DNA of 64,000 nt from JADKHC01 sp047600805 (GTDB lineage: Bacteria > Verrucomicrobiota > Verrucomicrobiia > Opitutales > Opitutaceae), in assembly GCA_047600805.1 (NCBI GenBank), contig JASGKG010000001.1:4526001-4590000 (forward strand). Direction: 5' to 3'. Below, in pieces: positions 16,101 to 23,506 of the stretch. Within the stretch, counting starts at the first letter, position 1. Every line of letters begins with the position of its first letter. The notes under the pieces are model-generated. The model did not search any database, was not told the origin of the DNA, and was given only the letters and a program-made list of their open reading frames with translations. The position numbers and the translations under genes are program-made.

Positions 16101-17987
16101 CCTTTGGTTGTGGATGCAAATAGGGACGGTGAAATTGTTTCTCCGATGACTGGAGGAAGCAATTTGGGAGCACCGCCGGACGTAACTACACCCGCAAAAC
16201 CGTTCTGCTTCTGGACCAACGAGGGAATGGACTCTGGAGGGAGTGGGCCTGACTGTGCTGACAACTCGGTCAACGGAGTCAATGATTTGAAGGATTTTTT
16301 CCCTGTCTATTTAGATTTAAAGCAAATCTTAAGTGTTATGCCTCCGAGTAACACTGTAAAATATAAATTAAAGCAAGCGGATGGCGCCGTGAATATTGTC
16401 TATACCAACCTGACCCGTTCCAGCGCCTTTTCCTATAGGACCGGTATGCTTATGACCGGTTTCGGGCCAATGCTTAATCAGGCGGCATCCATTGCTTCAA
16501 CCCTGAAAATTGACGTAGCTGGCGTTGACATCTTTGATAGCGCAGGAGGTGGATCGTCGCTGTTTAAGGACTGCATTTTAAACGGTGGAGGTGGCATTAT
16601 ACTGGTTGAGCTTAGTAAAGCCACTCGTCGGCCGCTAGTACTTGAAGTAGAGAAAGACGGGTGCCTTATTGCTGCAACGCCACTGTATATAGCTCCATTT
16701 GAATTAGTCACGGATCTCAATAACGACGGTAGCATCAATTCGTTGGACTCTGCTTTGCGTGACGCGTCCAATAGAATAAATGCAACAGACGACGAGATCG
16801 AAAAAGGAACGGAATATATTTTCGTAGACGACTACATGTCAAATGGACGTTCCGACAATGAAGATGTGTTAGATCATGCAAACCTATCTGACGATGATGA
16901 TGCTAAGGAAATACAGGTCAATATAGATGCAAACTCGGGCTATGTGTGGTTCGAGCATCCATGTCTTGACAAGCTAGAGTTCTTTACGACTAAAGCTTGT
17001 GCACCCGAGGATCTGATAACATTTCCATGGAGCCTAGCAAACGGCCCGCTGCCGAAACGAATTTTCATGCGGACAAGGCCGTTAGGAATCGACTCACAAA
17101 CAGATGGTGACTTGGTGCTGAAGTGTGGCTCGGAAAACCAACAAACTGTGTTTGCCGAGTCTAGAGTCAAATTGTCAGTCGTAAAGGGGATAGGTGACCC
17201 TAAGTTTTTTCAAGCCTGCCGCGATTACATAATGGAGAATAATACGCCGCTATATGTATGCAAGAAAGACTATAACGGTGAAGAGATGTGTATTGTTGTG
17301 ATGCGTCAGGAGGCTACATCGATGAAGGCGTTAGATACGTTTTACGGACGAACCTCTCCGATTCGGGGAATACGCAATGTTGTAAATGCGTTTCCTGATC
17401 AATCGGTGGTAGTAAATGGTAATTTCGGTGATATCTATTCGTTGTCCGTAATTCCGCCCATTGAATGCAAGGGTTATTTTGGACGTCTCATTTCTGGTGG
17501 TGTGTATGATTCTCAAATATCCATCGACAGCACAAAAAGTACCAAAACGCTGGCTGGACCCAATGCCTATTACATTGCCCAGTCTGGCACGACGTTCACC
17601 TTTGCGAAAGGTGAAGTGCCGTTAACGGCAGGATATCAGGAAGCCCTCGGCGGCCTAAATCACATTATCAATGAAGAAAAAGCTTCGTCAATCATTGGCC
17701 AATCGGCTGTTGGTGGGCAGAAATATATTTTTGTTTCTGTTACCAATATGACAATTAGTCCAACAGGTGCTGGGAACGGCGTGACTGGTTTAACAAACGA
17801 CGCGACTACTTCAGGCGCTACGGACATTTTCTATTTAGACGGGGGTAGTTCGTGCGCACTAGCCTACAAAGGCCAGGATGATGTCTTGAAGACTAGATTC
17901 GCGGGCGATAAACATGATTCAGGGTCTCCGTCTTATTATATCCACACCTATCTAGCATTCAAATGTGCTAAGCCTCGGAATAATTAA
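10131..17987 (+). CDS. Giant secreted repeat protein with a C-terminal phosphodiester-glycosidase-like domain
   Basis: ATG 10131 gives 2,618 residues with a signal peptide (FLRVLFIFGIVFFASGSVGA); a TTG at 10074 would only add residues before it. In order: six chitobiase/hexosaminidase C-terminal-type beta repeats (TFSPAAGTY...GATIRYTxDGSTPT); about seven GloVer repeats around GNFYGTT; two more chitobiase-type repeats; an Ig-like segment; a LamG-like segment; two calcium-binding type-3 repeats (DTDGDGFTNVQEY and DTDGDGVSNLQEF); a long unassigned region; and a C-terminal domain with VVVNGNFGD and FYLDGGSSCALAY as in NAGPA/DUF2233 phosphodiester glycosidases. GC content falls visibly in its second half compared with the chromosomal genes. 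Likely cell-surface or extracellular; the substrate is unknown. Confidence 0.75.
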   Translation: MSSSNTLRRFGACFLRVLFIFGIVFFASGSVGAATVATPTFSPAAGTYNNNQSVTISTATSGATIRYTTNGSTPSSTSTIYSSPVAMSATTTLKAIALKSGSTTSTTASGTYTLTAATPTFSPAAGTYTSSQTVTIASATSGATIRYTVDGSTPTTTSPVYSSPVAISATTTLKAIAYKSGYNASGTASGVYTINQPAAATPTFSPAAGTYTAAQTVTISSSTSGATIRYTLDGSTPTTASPVYSTALTISTTTTLKAVAYKTGYTNSGTASGTFTINLPKAAAPTFSPSAGTYTSTPTVTISCTTTGASIIYTTDGSTPTHNAATITNGFLYAGPLAIGSTTTLKALAFLGGYTDSSVTTGIYTISLPQLPAPVVAPAGGAYSGPQSVGMVLNSHDIGSYTGVGIAYTLDGSTPTALGGTITNGTKYLAPFEISSGVTVKAVCYAANYAPSSVVSNTYTFGPAAAMPVFTPSPGNYTGPQSVAITSSTAGASIVYTIDGSTPTQANGTLYSSPVSLNATSMLKAIAFVNGSKGSSTISSGLYDIASARSPVVNVVYDFSPSANGGLCPTSALVQAADGKLYGTTQHGGSFAAGTVFRATPDGQFETLAVFNGANGANPQCNLVQANDGNFYGTTYAGGSADYGTVFKMGPAGGITTLFSFNLSRGARPEAGLVEGSDGNFYGTTAYGGPINVNPKGAGTLYKITPQGNLTTMVYFGTSGFPGSVPACVLVQNDSGNFYGTTGQSGTVGSVFVMTPEGAFYSLFSFYGQNKGSYPQAGLAIGNDGNFYGTTLTGGPGGDGTVFKADRYGTVTALVAFDGTNGDSPIAGLLKGKNGNFYGTTSGQSTGNAGTIFKVTPAGALTTLASFSGINGASPWGGLIQAEDGYYYGTTYAGGLYSYGVIYQLRVPTTATPTFNPPSGTVVGAQPVTIATSTSGATIRYSTDGSIPSATSGIVYSGPIVVGDATTVKAIATAPGLDDSPVASGDFNFISPCAAPTFTPEAGTFSSAQAVTISSATAGAIIRYTIDGSIPTETNGEIYTGPITIATTTTVMAVAYQAGYTSSTVTSGVFLINHPPTVRFDPSLNDSTIGSTTPPTLSFDANDSDGGIARVEIYRDGTLVSTLTNPSSGSTWTFTEAALLPCGTYTYFGVVYDVQGASTSSSNIKVTVAPSIPCEIDFESSEGYATGVFSNLLGWSVSTGVGSIGNTAAKGQQALVLAPGSEAARVEKRFLTNGLGSLPLFIDFYTKPIAGTDAASGSSFDFEAGRVAIVRDGASGRLAALDGSGSGTWTDVNSSIPLDANGVATDWQRITVRIDYASKIYDVYLNGQMVAANLKFVQAGVIGVLKLAVTGATLLDDVYVGQSNPLFTDTNNNGISDTWETTYNLPADRDIDTDGDGFTNVQEYIAGTNPNDYYNGCIPAITIVSGDGQSAICGLFNAQPMVISVKNASGVSLVNAPVTFSVTSGGGALSTVSKKSAASTGPHVCRTTADGTVSLFYLQPASAGVSSNIDVFYATASVRFTTVSVLDPIDQDTDGNGMSDAWQKQYFGHLGVDPNADTDGDGVSNLQEFQRGTNPNDSSERTAQGYFVDFGANVAPIGIALDGTITVRIGCTITNGVPTGGTIGRWRNGVVTPLQIPSSPQTYFYHASGEYGGFEFRPELDGARLVQNYTLVRGAPVLNRRGWLVCQAYDYNSLNDVYELFALYWTGDNDTPYTIKGPVVRGHPYSNTTDFDANYSSYYLSSIDNNNGIWGLVCTGYTGIDDSYGEIVETRLNLGDSESAPFPYQNHYFIAGANINGKVFGETLPYRRFFVGVPDNIVSLYPLALNDSDLILGIDDRLQSGFLPVESGCMPLDGDVYGAHVLQMTPGVLVTKPFVKSLSATDKTYLVGIGQNRTVHLTGFDGAGNVYGRMQKSDTEPAQNFIWVAKPSDWGLAAGAPAYSPIPYAKPVLPSGYTSLYGVVPGGRRTEIGLAVKTESNGSTSVHGFALIAAPLVVDANRDGEIVSPMTGGSNLGAPPDVTTPAKPFCFWTNEGMDSGGSGPDCADNSVNGVNDLKDFFPVYLDLKQILSVMPPSNTVKYKLKQADGAVNIVYTNLTRSSAFSYRTGMLMTGFGPMLNQAASIASTLKIDVAGVDIFDSAGGGSSLFKDCILNGGGGIILVELSKATRRPLVLEVEKDGCLIAATPLYIAPFELVTDLNNDGSINSLDSALRDASNRINATDDEIEKGTEYIFVDDYMSNGRSDNEDVLDHANLSDDDDAKEIQVNIDANSGYVWFEHPCLDKLEFFTTKACAPEDLITFPWSLANGPLPKRIFMRTRPLGIDSQTDGDLVLKCGSENQQTVFAESRVKLSVVKGIGDPKFFQACRDYIMENNTPLYVCKKDYNGEEMCIVVMRQEATSMKALDTFYGRTSPIRGIRNVVNAFPDQSVVVNGNFGDIYSLSVIPPIECKGYFGRLISGGVYDSQISIDSTKSTKTLAGPNAYYIAQSGTTFTFAKGEVPLTAGYQEALGGLNHIINEEKASSIIGQSAVGGQKYIFVSVTNMTISPTGAGNGVTGLTNDATTSGATDIFYLDGGSSCALAYKGQDDVLKTRFAGDKHDSGSPSYYIHTYLAFKCAKPRNN

Positions 17988-17994
17988 TTTATAT

Positions 17995-18999
17995 ATGAAG
18001 TATCGCGTTAAGAACCTTGTTGGAGCGAAGTGGCATATAGTGGTGGCCCTTACTGCATTGGTTGGTTGTTCGAAGCACGAATCAGGACAATCTCTCGAAA
18101 ATCGTGATGAAGCACTTCGTAAAGAAGGCTTTGAGCCAAGGGAGCACGTGTCGGCACCCACAATCCAAGTTGCTCGTTTTGTTCCCCTAGAGGTGTCCTT
18201 ACCATCCGAGTTGATGTCACTTCCGACTGAGAAAGTTATCGAATCAGCATATCAGCGTGTGCAGGCCGCGCTGACACAGGGTATCACTGATCCCAGTCCA
18301 CGAAACGCTGAAATTCGTGTTCGTATTGTAAAGTTATGGAACTCTTTTGTTCCTGAATTCAGTACGAAACCGATTTCAGGGGCCAGTGTTGAGGTGCTTT
18401 CGGGGCTGAGGCTACCTGACGAAATCACCGACTTACTGGTCACTAACGCGAATTTCGGTGAGTTATTAAAGGCGAATAAGGTACCGTTTCTGACTTCAGA
18501 GGAAGAGCTTTACCAAGCTGCAACGATTTATGCAATGGCGAGAATTATAGGGTTCACGGCTGGGGACGAAATTACGATGCTTTTGCGCGAGCGCCATAAT
18601 CAGCCTCCATCGGTTGGAGATATGGTTGCTTATTTTTCAATCAGTGACGCTATAAGGGAACTCGGAGGAGGGAACACGCGAGCCCCGGTAGTTGAAGACC
18701 TTGGGGCCGAATCGTCAGCGCGAAATCCAGTATATCGTTTACTCGCCGTTCAAGCCATTGCAGCTGCTCTCCCAGCCGGGGTTAGTGAATACCCAATAGA
18801 GAACGATGACAAGGCGATCGCCGTTTATCGAGCAAGGGCAATTGCCTTGAGCAATTTTTTGAACGACACAGATCCTACGATTATTCGTAAGCTGATCGAA
18901 ACCTTATCGAGTTTGCCGGTCGATGAAGCCAGGCAAACTTTAGAGGTGCTTCGCGATCGGTATCCAAGTGGGTTCTCACATAATGTTGGAAAACATTAG
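17995..18999 (+). CDS. Predicted lipoprotein, unknown function
   Basis: ATG 17995 gives 334 residues beginning with a basic n-region, a hydrophobic stretch and the lipobox LVGC at about residues 20-23, so the mature protein should be lipid-anchored. An in-frame start at 17965 would overlap the upstream gene and spoil the signal sequence. The rest is mostly helical with no family I recognise. The start is only 7 bases after the giant repeat protein's stop, so the two are probably co-transcribed and may act together at the envelope. Confidence 0.7.
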   Translation: MKYRVKNLVGAKWHIVVALTALVGCSKHESGQSLENRDEALRKEGFEPREHVSAPTIQVARFVPLEVSLPSELMSLPTEKVIESAYQRVQAALTQGITDPSPRNAEIRVRIVKLWNSFVPEFSTKPISGASVEVLSGLRLPDEITDLLVTNANFGELLKANKVPFLTSEEELYQAATIYAMARIIGFTAGDEITMLLRERHNQPPSVGDMVAYFSISDAIRELGGGNTRAPVVEDLGAESSARNPVYRLLAVQAIAAALPAGVSEYPIENDDKAIAVYRARAIALSNFLNDTDPTIIRKLIETLSSLPVDEARQTLEVLRDRYPSGFSHNVGKH

Positions 19000-19408
19000 G
19001 GGACACATATTGATCAAACGGACAATGATAGGTAGGCGTGGCGCAATATCTCGGAATTGGGTTATCTTCTTCCCTAGATAAGATCAAATCCCTAACTGTT
19101 TAATTGAGTAAACAAAAACGTAGGAGGCATTGCCTCAGGGGAGGAAGTGGTTGGGCTTTTCGCTCGGCCTTTGGTATCCATAATAAATCGACCGCTCTGA
19201 TCGACAGTTGGGTCATTGCGCGGGGGTAGATCGACCGTTAAGCGTGGTGATTTTTTTGCGCCAGCAATTCAAATTGCCACAGTGTTGCCAGAAATCATGT
19301 TTTTGGCTTCACTTTGGTGCATCTTGTCGCTTCTGTTTTGTTTATCTAAAACATTAATCATTAACTAAGTCCGCGTTTATTCGCGACTTAGCTTCACAGT
19401 CGGAGAAA
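19000..19408. other. Gene-free end of the mobile element
   Basis: No convincing gene is seen here. It holds an inverted repeat TTATCT/AGATAA (19062-19067 and 19076-19081), three copies of ATCGAC at 19187, 19200 and 19230, and a strong hairpin (19365-19391) just before the tRNA-like 3' end. Repeats next to a putative attachment site could be integrase arm sites, but this is only suggestive. Confidence 0.4.
19365..19391. repeat. Inverted repeat beside the attachment site
   Basis: CTAAGTCCGCG (19365-19375) and CGCGACTTAG (19382-19391) pair with one bulged C and a TTTATT loop. No T-run follows it on the plus strand. It lies 17 bases before the tRNA-like 3' end and may be part of the attachment region. 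Confidence 0.5.
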
Positions 19409-19433
19409 GGTTCGACCCCGACTCCGGGCACCA
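19409..19433 (+). other. tRNA-Phe-like 3' end, putative right attachment site
   Basis: The 25 bases include TTCGA (19411-19415), then CGACTCCGGGCACCA ending at 19433. This matches the T-loop, T-stem, acceptor and CCA end of bacterial tRNA-Phe (E. coli ends GAGTCCGGGCACCA). No matching GCCCGGA acceptor strand, D-arm or anticodon arm is seen upstream, and the bases before TTCGA cannot form the T-stem. A lone tRNA 3' end is the usual scar at the far side of an element integrated into a tRNA gene. The change from mobility genes on the left to housekeeping genes on the right supports this. Confidence 0.6.
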
Positions 19434-19523
19434 GTTTTCAGAGGTGGCGGAGACGAAAATCGCAAGCAGACGGCAAGGCGGAATTTTGGTGCATCACGCC
19501 TGGCCTTTAAGAAAGCTGATCCC

Positions 19524-20240
19524 ATGAAGAAAGCTCCGCTGGTTCTGATCACAGGCGCGTCACAGGGTATTGGCGCGGCCATCGCTCAGGCGTTTGCGCA
19601 GGAATTTGCCGGTTGTCGCTTGGCGTTGGTTGCGCGCTCGGAGAAGAATCTCGCAAAAATCGCTGGCAGGTGTGTGAAGGCGGGCGCAGCCACTGCAGAA
19701 GTTTTTCCGTGCGACGTGAGCGAAGCAACGTCGGTGGCGGCGATGGCTCAAGGGGTTTTGGGAGAATTGGGCGTGCCGGATATTTTGGTGAACAATGCAG
19801 GCGTTTTTCGCGGATCTCCGCTGATGGAGCTGTCGGTCGAGGATTTTGATCAGATCGTGGCGGCGAATTTGCGGAGCGTATTCCTGGTCTCGAGAGCGTT
19901 TATTCCGGCGATGGTGAAGCGAGGCAGCGGTGATATTTTTAATATGAGTTCCATCGCAGGCTTGGACGCTTATGCGAACGGCGCGGCGTATTGTGCGGCG
20001 AAGTTTGGCGTCACAGGTCTCTCAAAAGTCATGCGAAGGGAGCTGCGGGATAAGGGAGTTCGCGTGACCTGTGTGCATCCGGGTGCAACGGATACCCCGT
20101 CTTGGACGGGCAGTGGAATTGACCCAGAGCGGATGATGCCTGCCAAGGATATCGCACGCGCTTTTGTCGGAATTTGCCGCATGAGTCGGCGAACGGTCGT
20201 TGAGGAAATCGTGCTTCGCCCGCAGCTGGGAGACGTTTAG
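19524..20240 (+). CDS. Short-chain dehydrogenase/reductase
   Basis: This 238-residue classical SDR has the nucleotide-binding motif TGASQGIG at 10-17, NNAG at 90-93, an Asn near 115, a Ser at 142-143, and the catalytic Tyr156 and Lys160 (YCAAK). These belong to an NAD(P)-dependent Rossmann-fold oxidoreductase acting on an alcohol or ketone; the substrate cannot be told. It is the first full gene to the right of the putative attachment site and stands alone on the plus strand. Confidence 0.85.
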   Translation: MKKAPLVLITGASQGIGAAIAQAFAQEFAGCRLALVARSEKNLAKIAGRCVKAGAATAEVFPCDVSEATSVAAMAQGVLGELGVPDILVNNAGVFRGSPLMELSVEDFDQIVAANLRSVFLVSRAFIPAMVKRGSGDIFNMSSIAGLDAYANGAAYCAAKFGVTGLSKVMRRELRDKGVRVTCVHPGATDTPSWTGSGIDPERMMPAKDIARAFVGICRMSRRTVVEEIVLRPQLGDV

Positions 20241-20243
20241 GGC

Positions 20244-20262
20244 TTCATGCAAGCTGCATGAA
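20244..20262. repeat. Perfect 8-bp inverted repeat after the SDR gene
   Basis: TTCATGCA, a 3-base loop and TGCATGAA lie just after the SDR stop codon. There is no T-run, so it is not a clear terminator; it could stabilise the mRNA end or be a protein site. Confidence 0.35.
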
Positions 20263-20414
20263 TACGGGAATTTGAGGGCGTGCCGTTTGCATGGAAGGCC
20301 TAGAAGGAACTGAGACCGTTCTAATTTAAAAACCTGTTAAGTCGCGAGATGCGTACGTCGGAATACCTTTGGCACGCATGCCGCTTTTATCAGCGAAACG
20401 CTTTGATAAACGCC

Positions 20415-20717
20415 ATGAACATCAATCACGCTCTCGGTTTTCTCGTCCTCGGTCTCCTCATGCATACGACTCCTCTAATGGCTCAAGCGTACGCTGGATC
20501 GTCAGCGGCGTTGGGATCTTCCGTTAGGGTGATGTGGCTGGAATTTATGAGCTGCGTCAATGGAGGGATCGGCTTGGCTTTTCTGGCTCGTTTCGGCGCT
20601 GTGCGTCTGCCCGTGTTGGCGATGTCGCTCGTCCCGGAACGGTGGCTCCGTCCTTCCGAAGCTCGCGATGCTCACGTGAGAATTCCCTCTGGTGCGCGGA
20701 TCGTTACGGGGCAGTGA
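20415..20717 (+). CDS. Small exported or membrane protein, unknown
   Basis: ATG 20415 gives 100 residues starting with a hydrophobic segment (ALGFLVLGLLMHTTPLMAQA) that resembles a signal peptide with an AQA-type cleavage site, then a second moderately hydrophobic helix. An in-frame ATG at 20349 would add 22 residues before the hydrophobic segment and is less likely. No family recognised. A clear terminator follows at 20734. Confidence 0.55.
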   Translation: MNINHALGFLVLGLLMHTTPLMAQAYAGSSAALGSSVRVMWLEFMSCVNGGIGLAFLARFGAVRLPVLAMSLVPERWLRPSEARDAHVRIPSGARIVTGQ

Positions 20718-20733
20718 GTCGGATTTTAGGTTG

Positions 20734-20765
20734 AGCGCCGGGCTTGTTAGCTCGGCGCTTTTTTT
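20734..20765 (+). terminator. Rho-independent terminator
   Basis: AGCGCCG (20734-20740) pairs with CGGCGCT (20753-20759) across a 12-base loop and is followed by a run of T to 20765. It ends the small plus-strand gene just upstream. Confidence 0.8.
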
Positions 20766-20789
20766 GCGCGGCGGCCGCAATTGAGGGAG

Positions 20790-22127
20790 TTAGTCCCCGT
20801 CGTTCCAAGGCTCATCCCATTCATTATCGGTAAATGCGAGCGCGGTTGCACGCTCTTCGATCAAGCTCACGAGTTGTTGAGCGATGCCGGTCCACGTGAA
20901 GAGGCTGCGGGCTTTATGGGCGCCCATGCGGGAGAGACGGGCTGAAAGGCGCTCGTGGCGTAGTACCTTGTAAATGGTTATGCCCAGGTCTTCTTTGTCG
21001 AAGGCGTCGGCATAGAGCGCGTGGCGACCGAAAGTGACGGCGCGATAAAGTCCGCCGTGAGTCGTGACGACGGTGGGCGTGCCGCAGGCCATCGCTTCGA
21101 TCGCGGTCATGCCGAACGGCTCGTAACGGCTGCTCAAAACGAAAACGTCTGCAGCGCGGTAGTAATCCGGTAGATCCGTGTCCGCGACGTAGCCATTAAA
21201 AACCACGCGCTCGGTCAACCCCAGCGTTGCGGCCTGCGCTTTGAGCTCGTCCAGAATGCGCTGTTCTGAGGCGTTCATCTGCGTGCCGCCGACCGCGAGA
21301 TGGAGCACGGCGTCGGGCACGCGTGTCGCCACGATCGAAAAGCTTTCGAGTAGGAGATCGTAGCCTTTGTTTCGCGCCAGGCGCCCGATCGCGAGGATGA
21401 CTTTTCCCTGAAAGCCGATTCGTTGCCGCACAGCGTTTCGTGTCGCTGCGCTCACCGGATAAAAGCGATTGTCGTCGTAGCCCGGTGGTATCATATGAAC
21501 TTGTTCGGGAGGAGCGCCGTAATCGTTTATGATCATATCGACCTGTGGCGGAGTGGTCGCGATCACCTCGTCGCAAGTTCGATAGAGCAACGTCTCCTCG
21601 TTGATGCGTTGAGTGAAATTATACTTACGCTCGAGGTTGGCGGCGTCGTGTGGATAGTCTCTTTCCATTAATTGTTTTTTCCACAGCCCCAGTGAATGCG
21701 GCGTATGCACATGCGGCACGTCGAGCGCTTCGCAAAGGCGTTGTGTCGCGTACCCGGCGTCCCAGTAATGAGAGTTGAAGAATTGATATTTTAGCTCGTG
21801 GCGTTTGATGAAGCGCAGTGCGTTTTCGGACCATTCCGCGAGGTGCTGAACCAAGTATTCCTTGTCGATGAATTTGGTTCCACCGCAAGGCACGCGGATA
21901 ATACGAACCCGATCGTTCACCACTTCGAGCTGTGGTTGGTCTTGAAATTGGCGCGTCCAGATGTCGACCTCGTAGCCGAGTTGCGCGAGCTTCTTCGACA
22001 GTTCCAGAACGTAGACCACTTGGCCGCCTGTGTCGGCCGCGCCGAGGGGTGGTTCGGCGGCGACGTAGCCGTGAGTCGATACCATGCCGATGCGCGGCAG
22101 CTTCGATTCTGTTGAGAGAACGGACAT
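20790..22127 (-). CDS. GT4 glycosyltransferase resembling sucrose-/mannosylfructose-phosphate synthase
   Basis: This 445-residue retaining glycosyltransferase has the GT-B fold. It starts with MVSTHGYVAAEPPLGAADTG then GQVVYVLELS, the acceptor-side motif of sucrose-phosphate, sucrose and mannosylfructose-phosphate synthases. It has HTPHSLG near residue 141 and the sugar-nucleotide motif EPFGMTAIEAMACG near the C-terminus (E-x7-E). Such enzymes transfer a sugar from UDP-glucose or GDP-mannose to a (phospho)sugar, often making a compatible solute. CAGGAG lies just before ATG 22127. No phosphatase partner is adjacent, so the exact product is not settled. Confidence 0.75.
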   Translation of the reverse strand: MSVLSTESKLPRIGMVSTHGYVAAEPPLGAADTGGQVVYVLELSKKLAQLGYEVDIWTRQFQDQPQLEVVNDRVRIIRVPCGGTKFIDKEYLVQHLAEWSENALRFIKRHELKYQFFNSHYWDAGYATQRLCEALDVPHVHTPHSLGLWKKQLMERDYPHDAANLERKYNFTQRINEETLLYRTCDEVIATTPPQVDMIINDYGAPPEQVHMIPPGYDDNRFYPVSAATRNAVRQRIGFQGKVILAIGRLARNKGYDLLLESFSIVATRVPDAVLHLAVGGTQMNASEQRILDELKAQAATLGLTERVVFNGYVADTDLPDYYRAADVFVLSSRYEPFGMTAIEAMACGTPTVVTTHGGLYRAVTFGRHALYADAFDKEDLGITIYKVLRHERLSARLSRMGAHKARSLFTWTGIAQQLVSLIEERATALAFTDNEWDEPWNDGD

Positions 22128-22360
22128 TTGTAGTCTCCTGTTGTGGTTCGCGCGTGAGTCGTTGGCGAAGCATTGGCGATTGGCGCAGACGAGCTGCGAT
22201 GCACCGGCGAATCCGATGCGCTGACGTCGTGCACGTAGATCGGACTGCTCGGACCGAGCGGCGATGGGTGACGACCCCGCGCTCCAGACAGCCTCTTCGT
22301 GAAATGGTGCCGACGATCAGGAATTCTCCCGACGGAGAAAGCGGGAAATAAATCCGTTGG

Positions 22361-23404
22361 TCAGAGCAGCGTGCCTTGATTGCCGCTCGTGGCCTTCAGC
22401 CCAATGGCGGCGTAGCCTTTAGGCGTCAAAACGCGTCCCTGCGGCGTGCGCTGTAAATAACCTTCCTGAATCAGGAAAGGCTCGTGAACTTCTTCGAGTG
22501 TTTCGGCTTCTTCGCCGACTGCGACAGCGATCGTGCTCATGCCCACCGGCCCGCCGCGGTAGTTTTCCGCCATGATCCGCAGCATGCGTTTATCCATTTC
22601 ATCCAAGCCCGCTGCGTCGATTTCGAGTAGTTCGAGTGCAGCGGCGGCGACCGGCTTCGTGATCACGCCTTTGGCGCGTTCCTCAGCGTAGTCGCGAACG
22701 AAGTGTATCAGGTTATTGGCGACGCGCGGTGTTCCACGTGAGCGCGTGGCGATTTCTCTCGCGCCGCTTTCGTCGATGGAAACTTTCAACAAGCTGCAGC
22801 TACGACGCACAATGCTAACCAATGTATCTGCATCATAGTAATCGAGGCGCGTTTGGAGCGTGAACCGTGAGCGGAGTGGCGCGGTCAGCAAACCGGCGCG
22901 GGTGGTGGCGCCTACGAGCGTAAACCGCGGGATTGAAAGGCGAACGCTGCGGGCGTTTGGACCTTGGTCGATCATGATGTCCAACCGAAAGTCCTCCATC
23001 GCTGAGTAAAGGTACTCCTCCACGGTTTTCGGAATCCGGTGAATCTCGTCGATAAACAGGATGTCACCCTCTTCACAATTCGTGAGCAGACCGGCGAGAT
23101 CGCCGGCTTTTTCGATCACCGGCCCGGAAGTGACTCGGACATTTTTACCGAGTTCGTGACCGAGAATGAACGCGAGCGTGGTTTTTCCTAATCCAGGCGG
23201 GCCGCTAAGAAGGACGTGGTTCAACGGGTCTCCGCGACGCTTTGCGGCGCCCACCATGACTTGGAGACGTTCGATGGTTTTGGGTTGCCCAGTGAAATCC
23301 GCGAACGAAAGAGGACGGAGCGCCGCTTCGGCTGGAGACACGGGCGAGGCGAGGGTGTTGGTGAGGAAGTTGACTCCCTTGGAGGCCGAATCTGGTGCGG
23401 GCAT
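22361..23404 (-). CDS. ruvB: Holliday junction branch-migration ATPase RuvB
   Basis: The 347-residue protein has the full RuvB layout: an N-terminal lead ending RPLSFADFTGQ, Walker A SGPPGLGKTT at 67-76, Walker B FIDEIHR at 117-123, the sensor GATTRAG, and a C-terminal winged helix ending in the TPQGR-type motif. RuvB hexamers drive RuvA-bound Holliday junctions in recombination repair. No ruvA or ruvC lies beside it here. It sits between murA and the glycosyltransferase, all on the minus strand. Confidence 0.97.
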   Translation of the reverse strand: MPAPDSASKGVNFLTNTLASPVSPAEAALRPLSFADFTGQPKTIERLQVMVGAAKRRGDPLNHVLLSGPPGLGKTTLAFILGHELGKNVRVTSGPVIEKAGDLAGLLTNCEEGDILFIDEIHRIPKTVEEYLYSAMEDFRLDIMIDQGPNARSVRLSIPRFTLVGATTRAGLLTAPLRSRFTLQTRLDYYDADTLVSIVRRSCSLLKVSIDESGAREIATRSRGTPRVANNLIHFVRDYAEERAKGVITKPVAAAALELLEIDAAGLDEMDKRMLRIMAENYRGGPVGMSTIAVAVGEEAETLEEVHEPFLIQEGYLQRTPQGRVLTPKGYAAIGLKATSGNQGTLL

Positions 23405-23506
23405 GAGATTTTTTTGATCTGGAACTCTGGAACGCTAGAAAAAGGCGGAACGGAAATAGTACGCTAAATCCTGGTTCGAGAGTTCCTGAATTCTGAATAA
23501 CAAGGC

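Noticed and set aside
19365..19433. A complete tRNA or tmRNA gene.
   Set aside because: No acceptor 5' strand, D-arm, anticodon arm or tmRNA tag frame is found upstream; only the 3' end is present.
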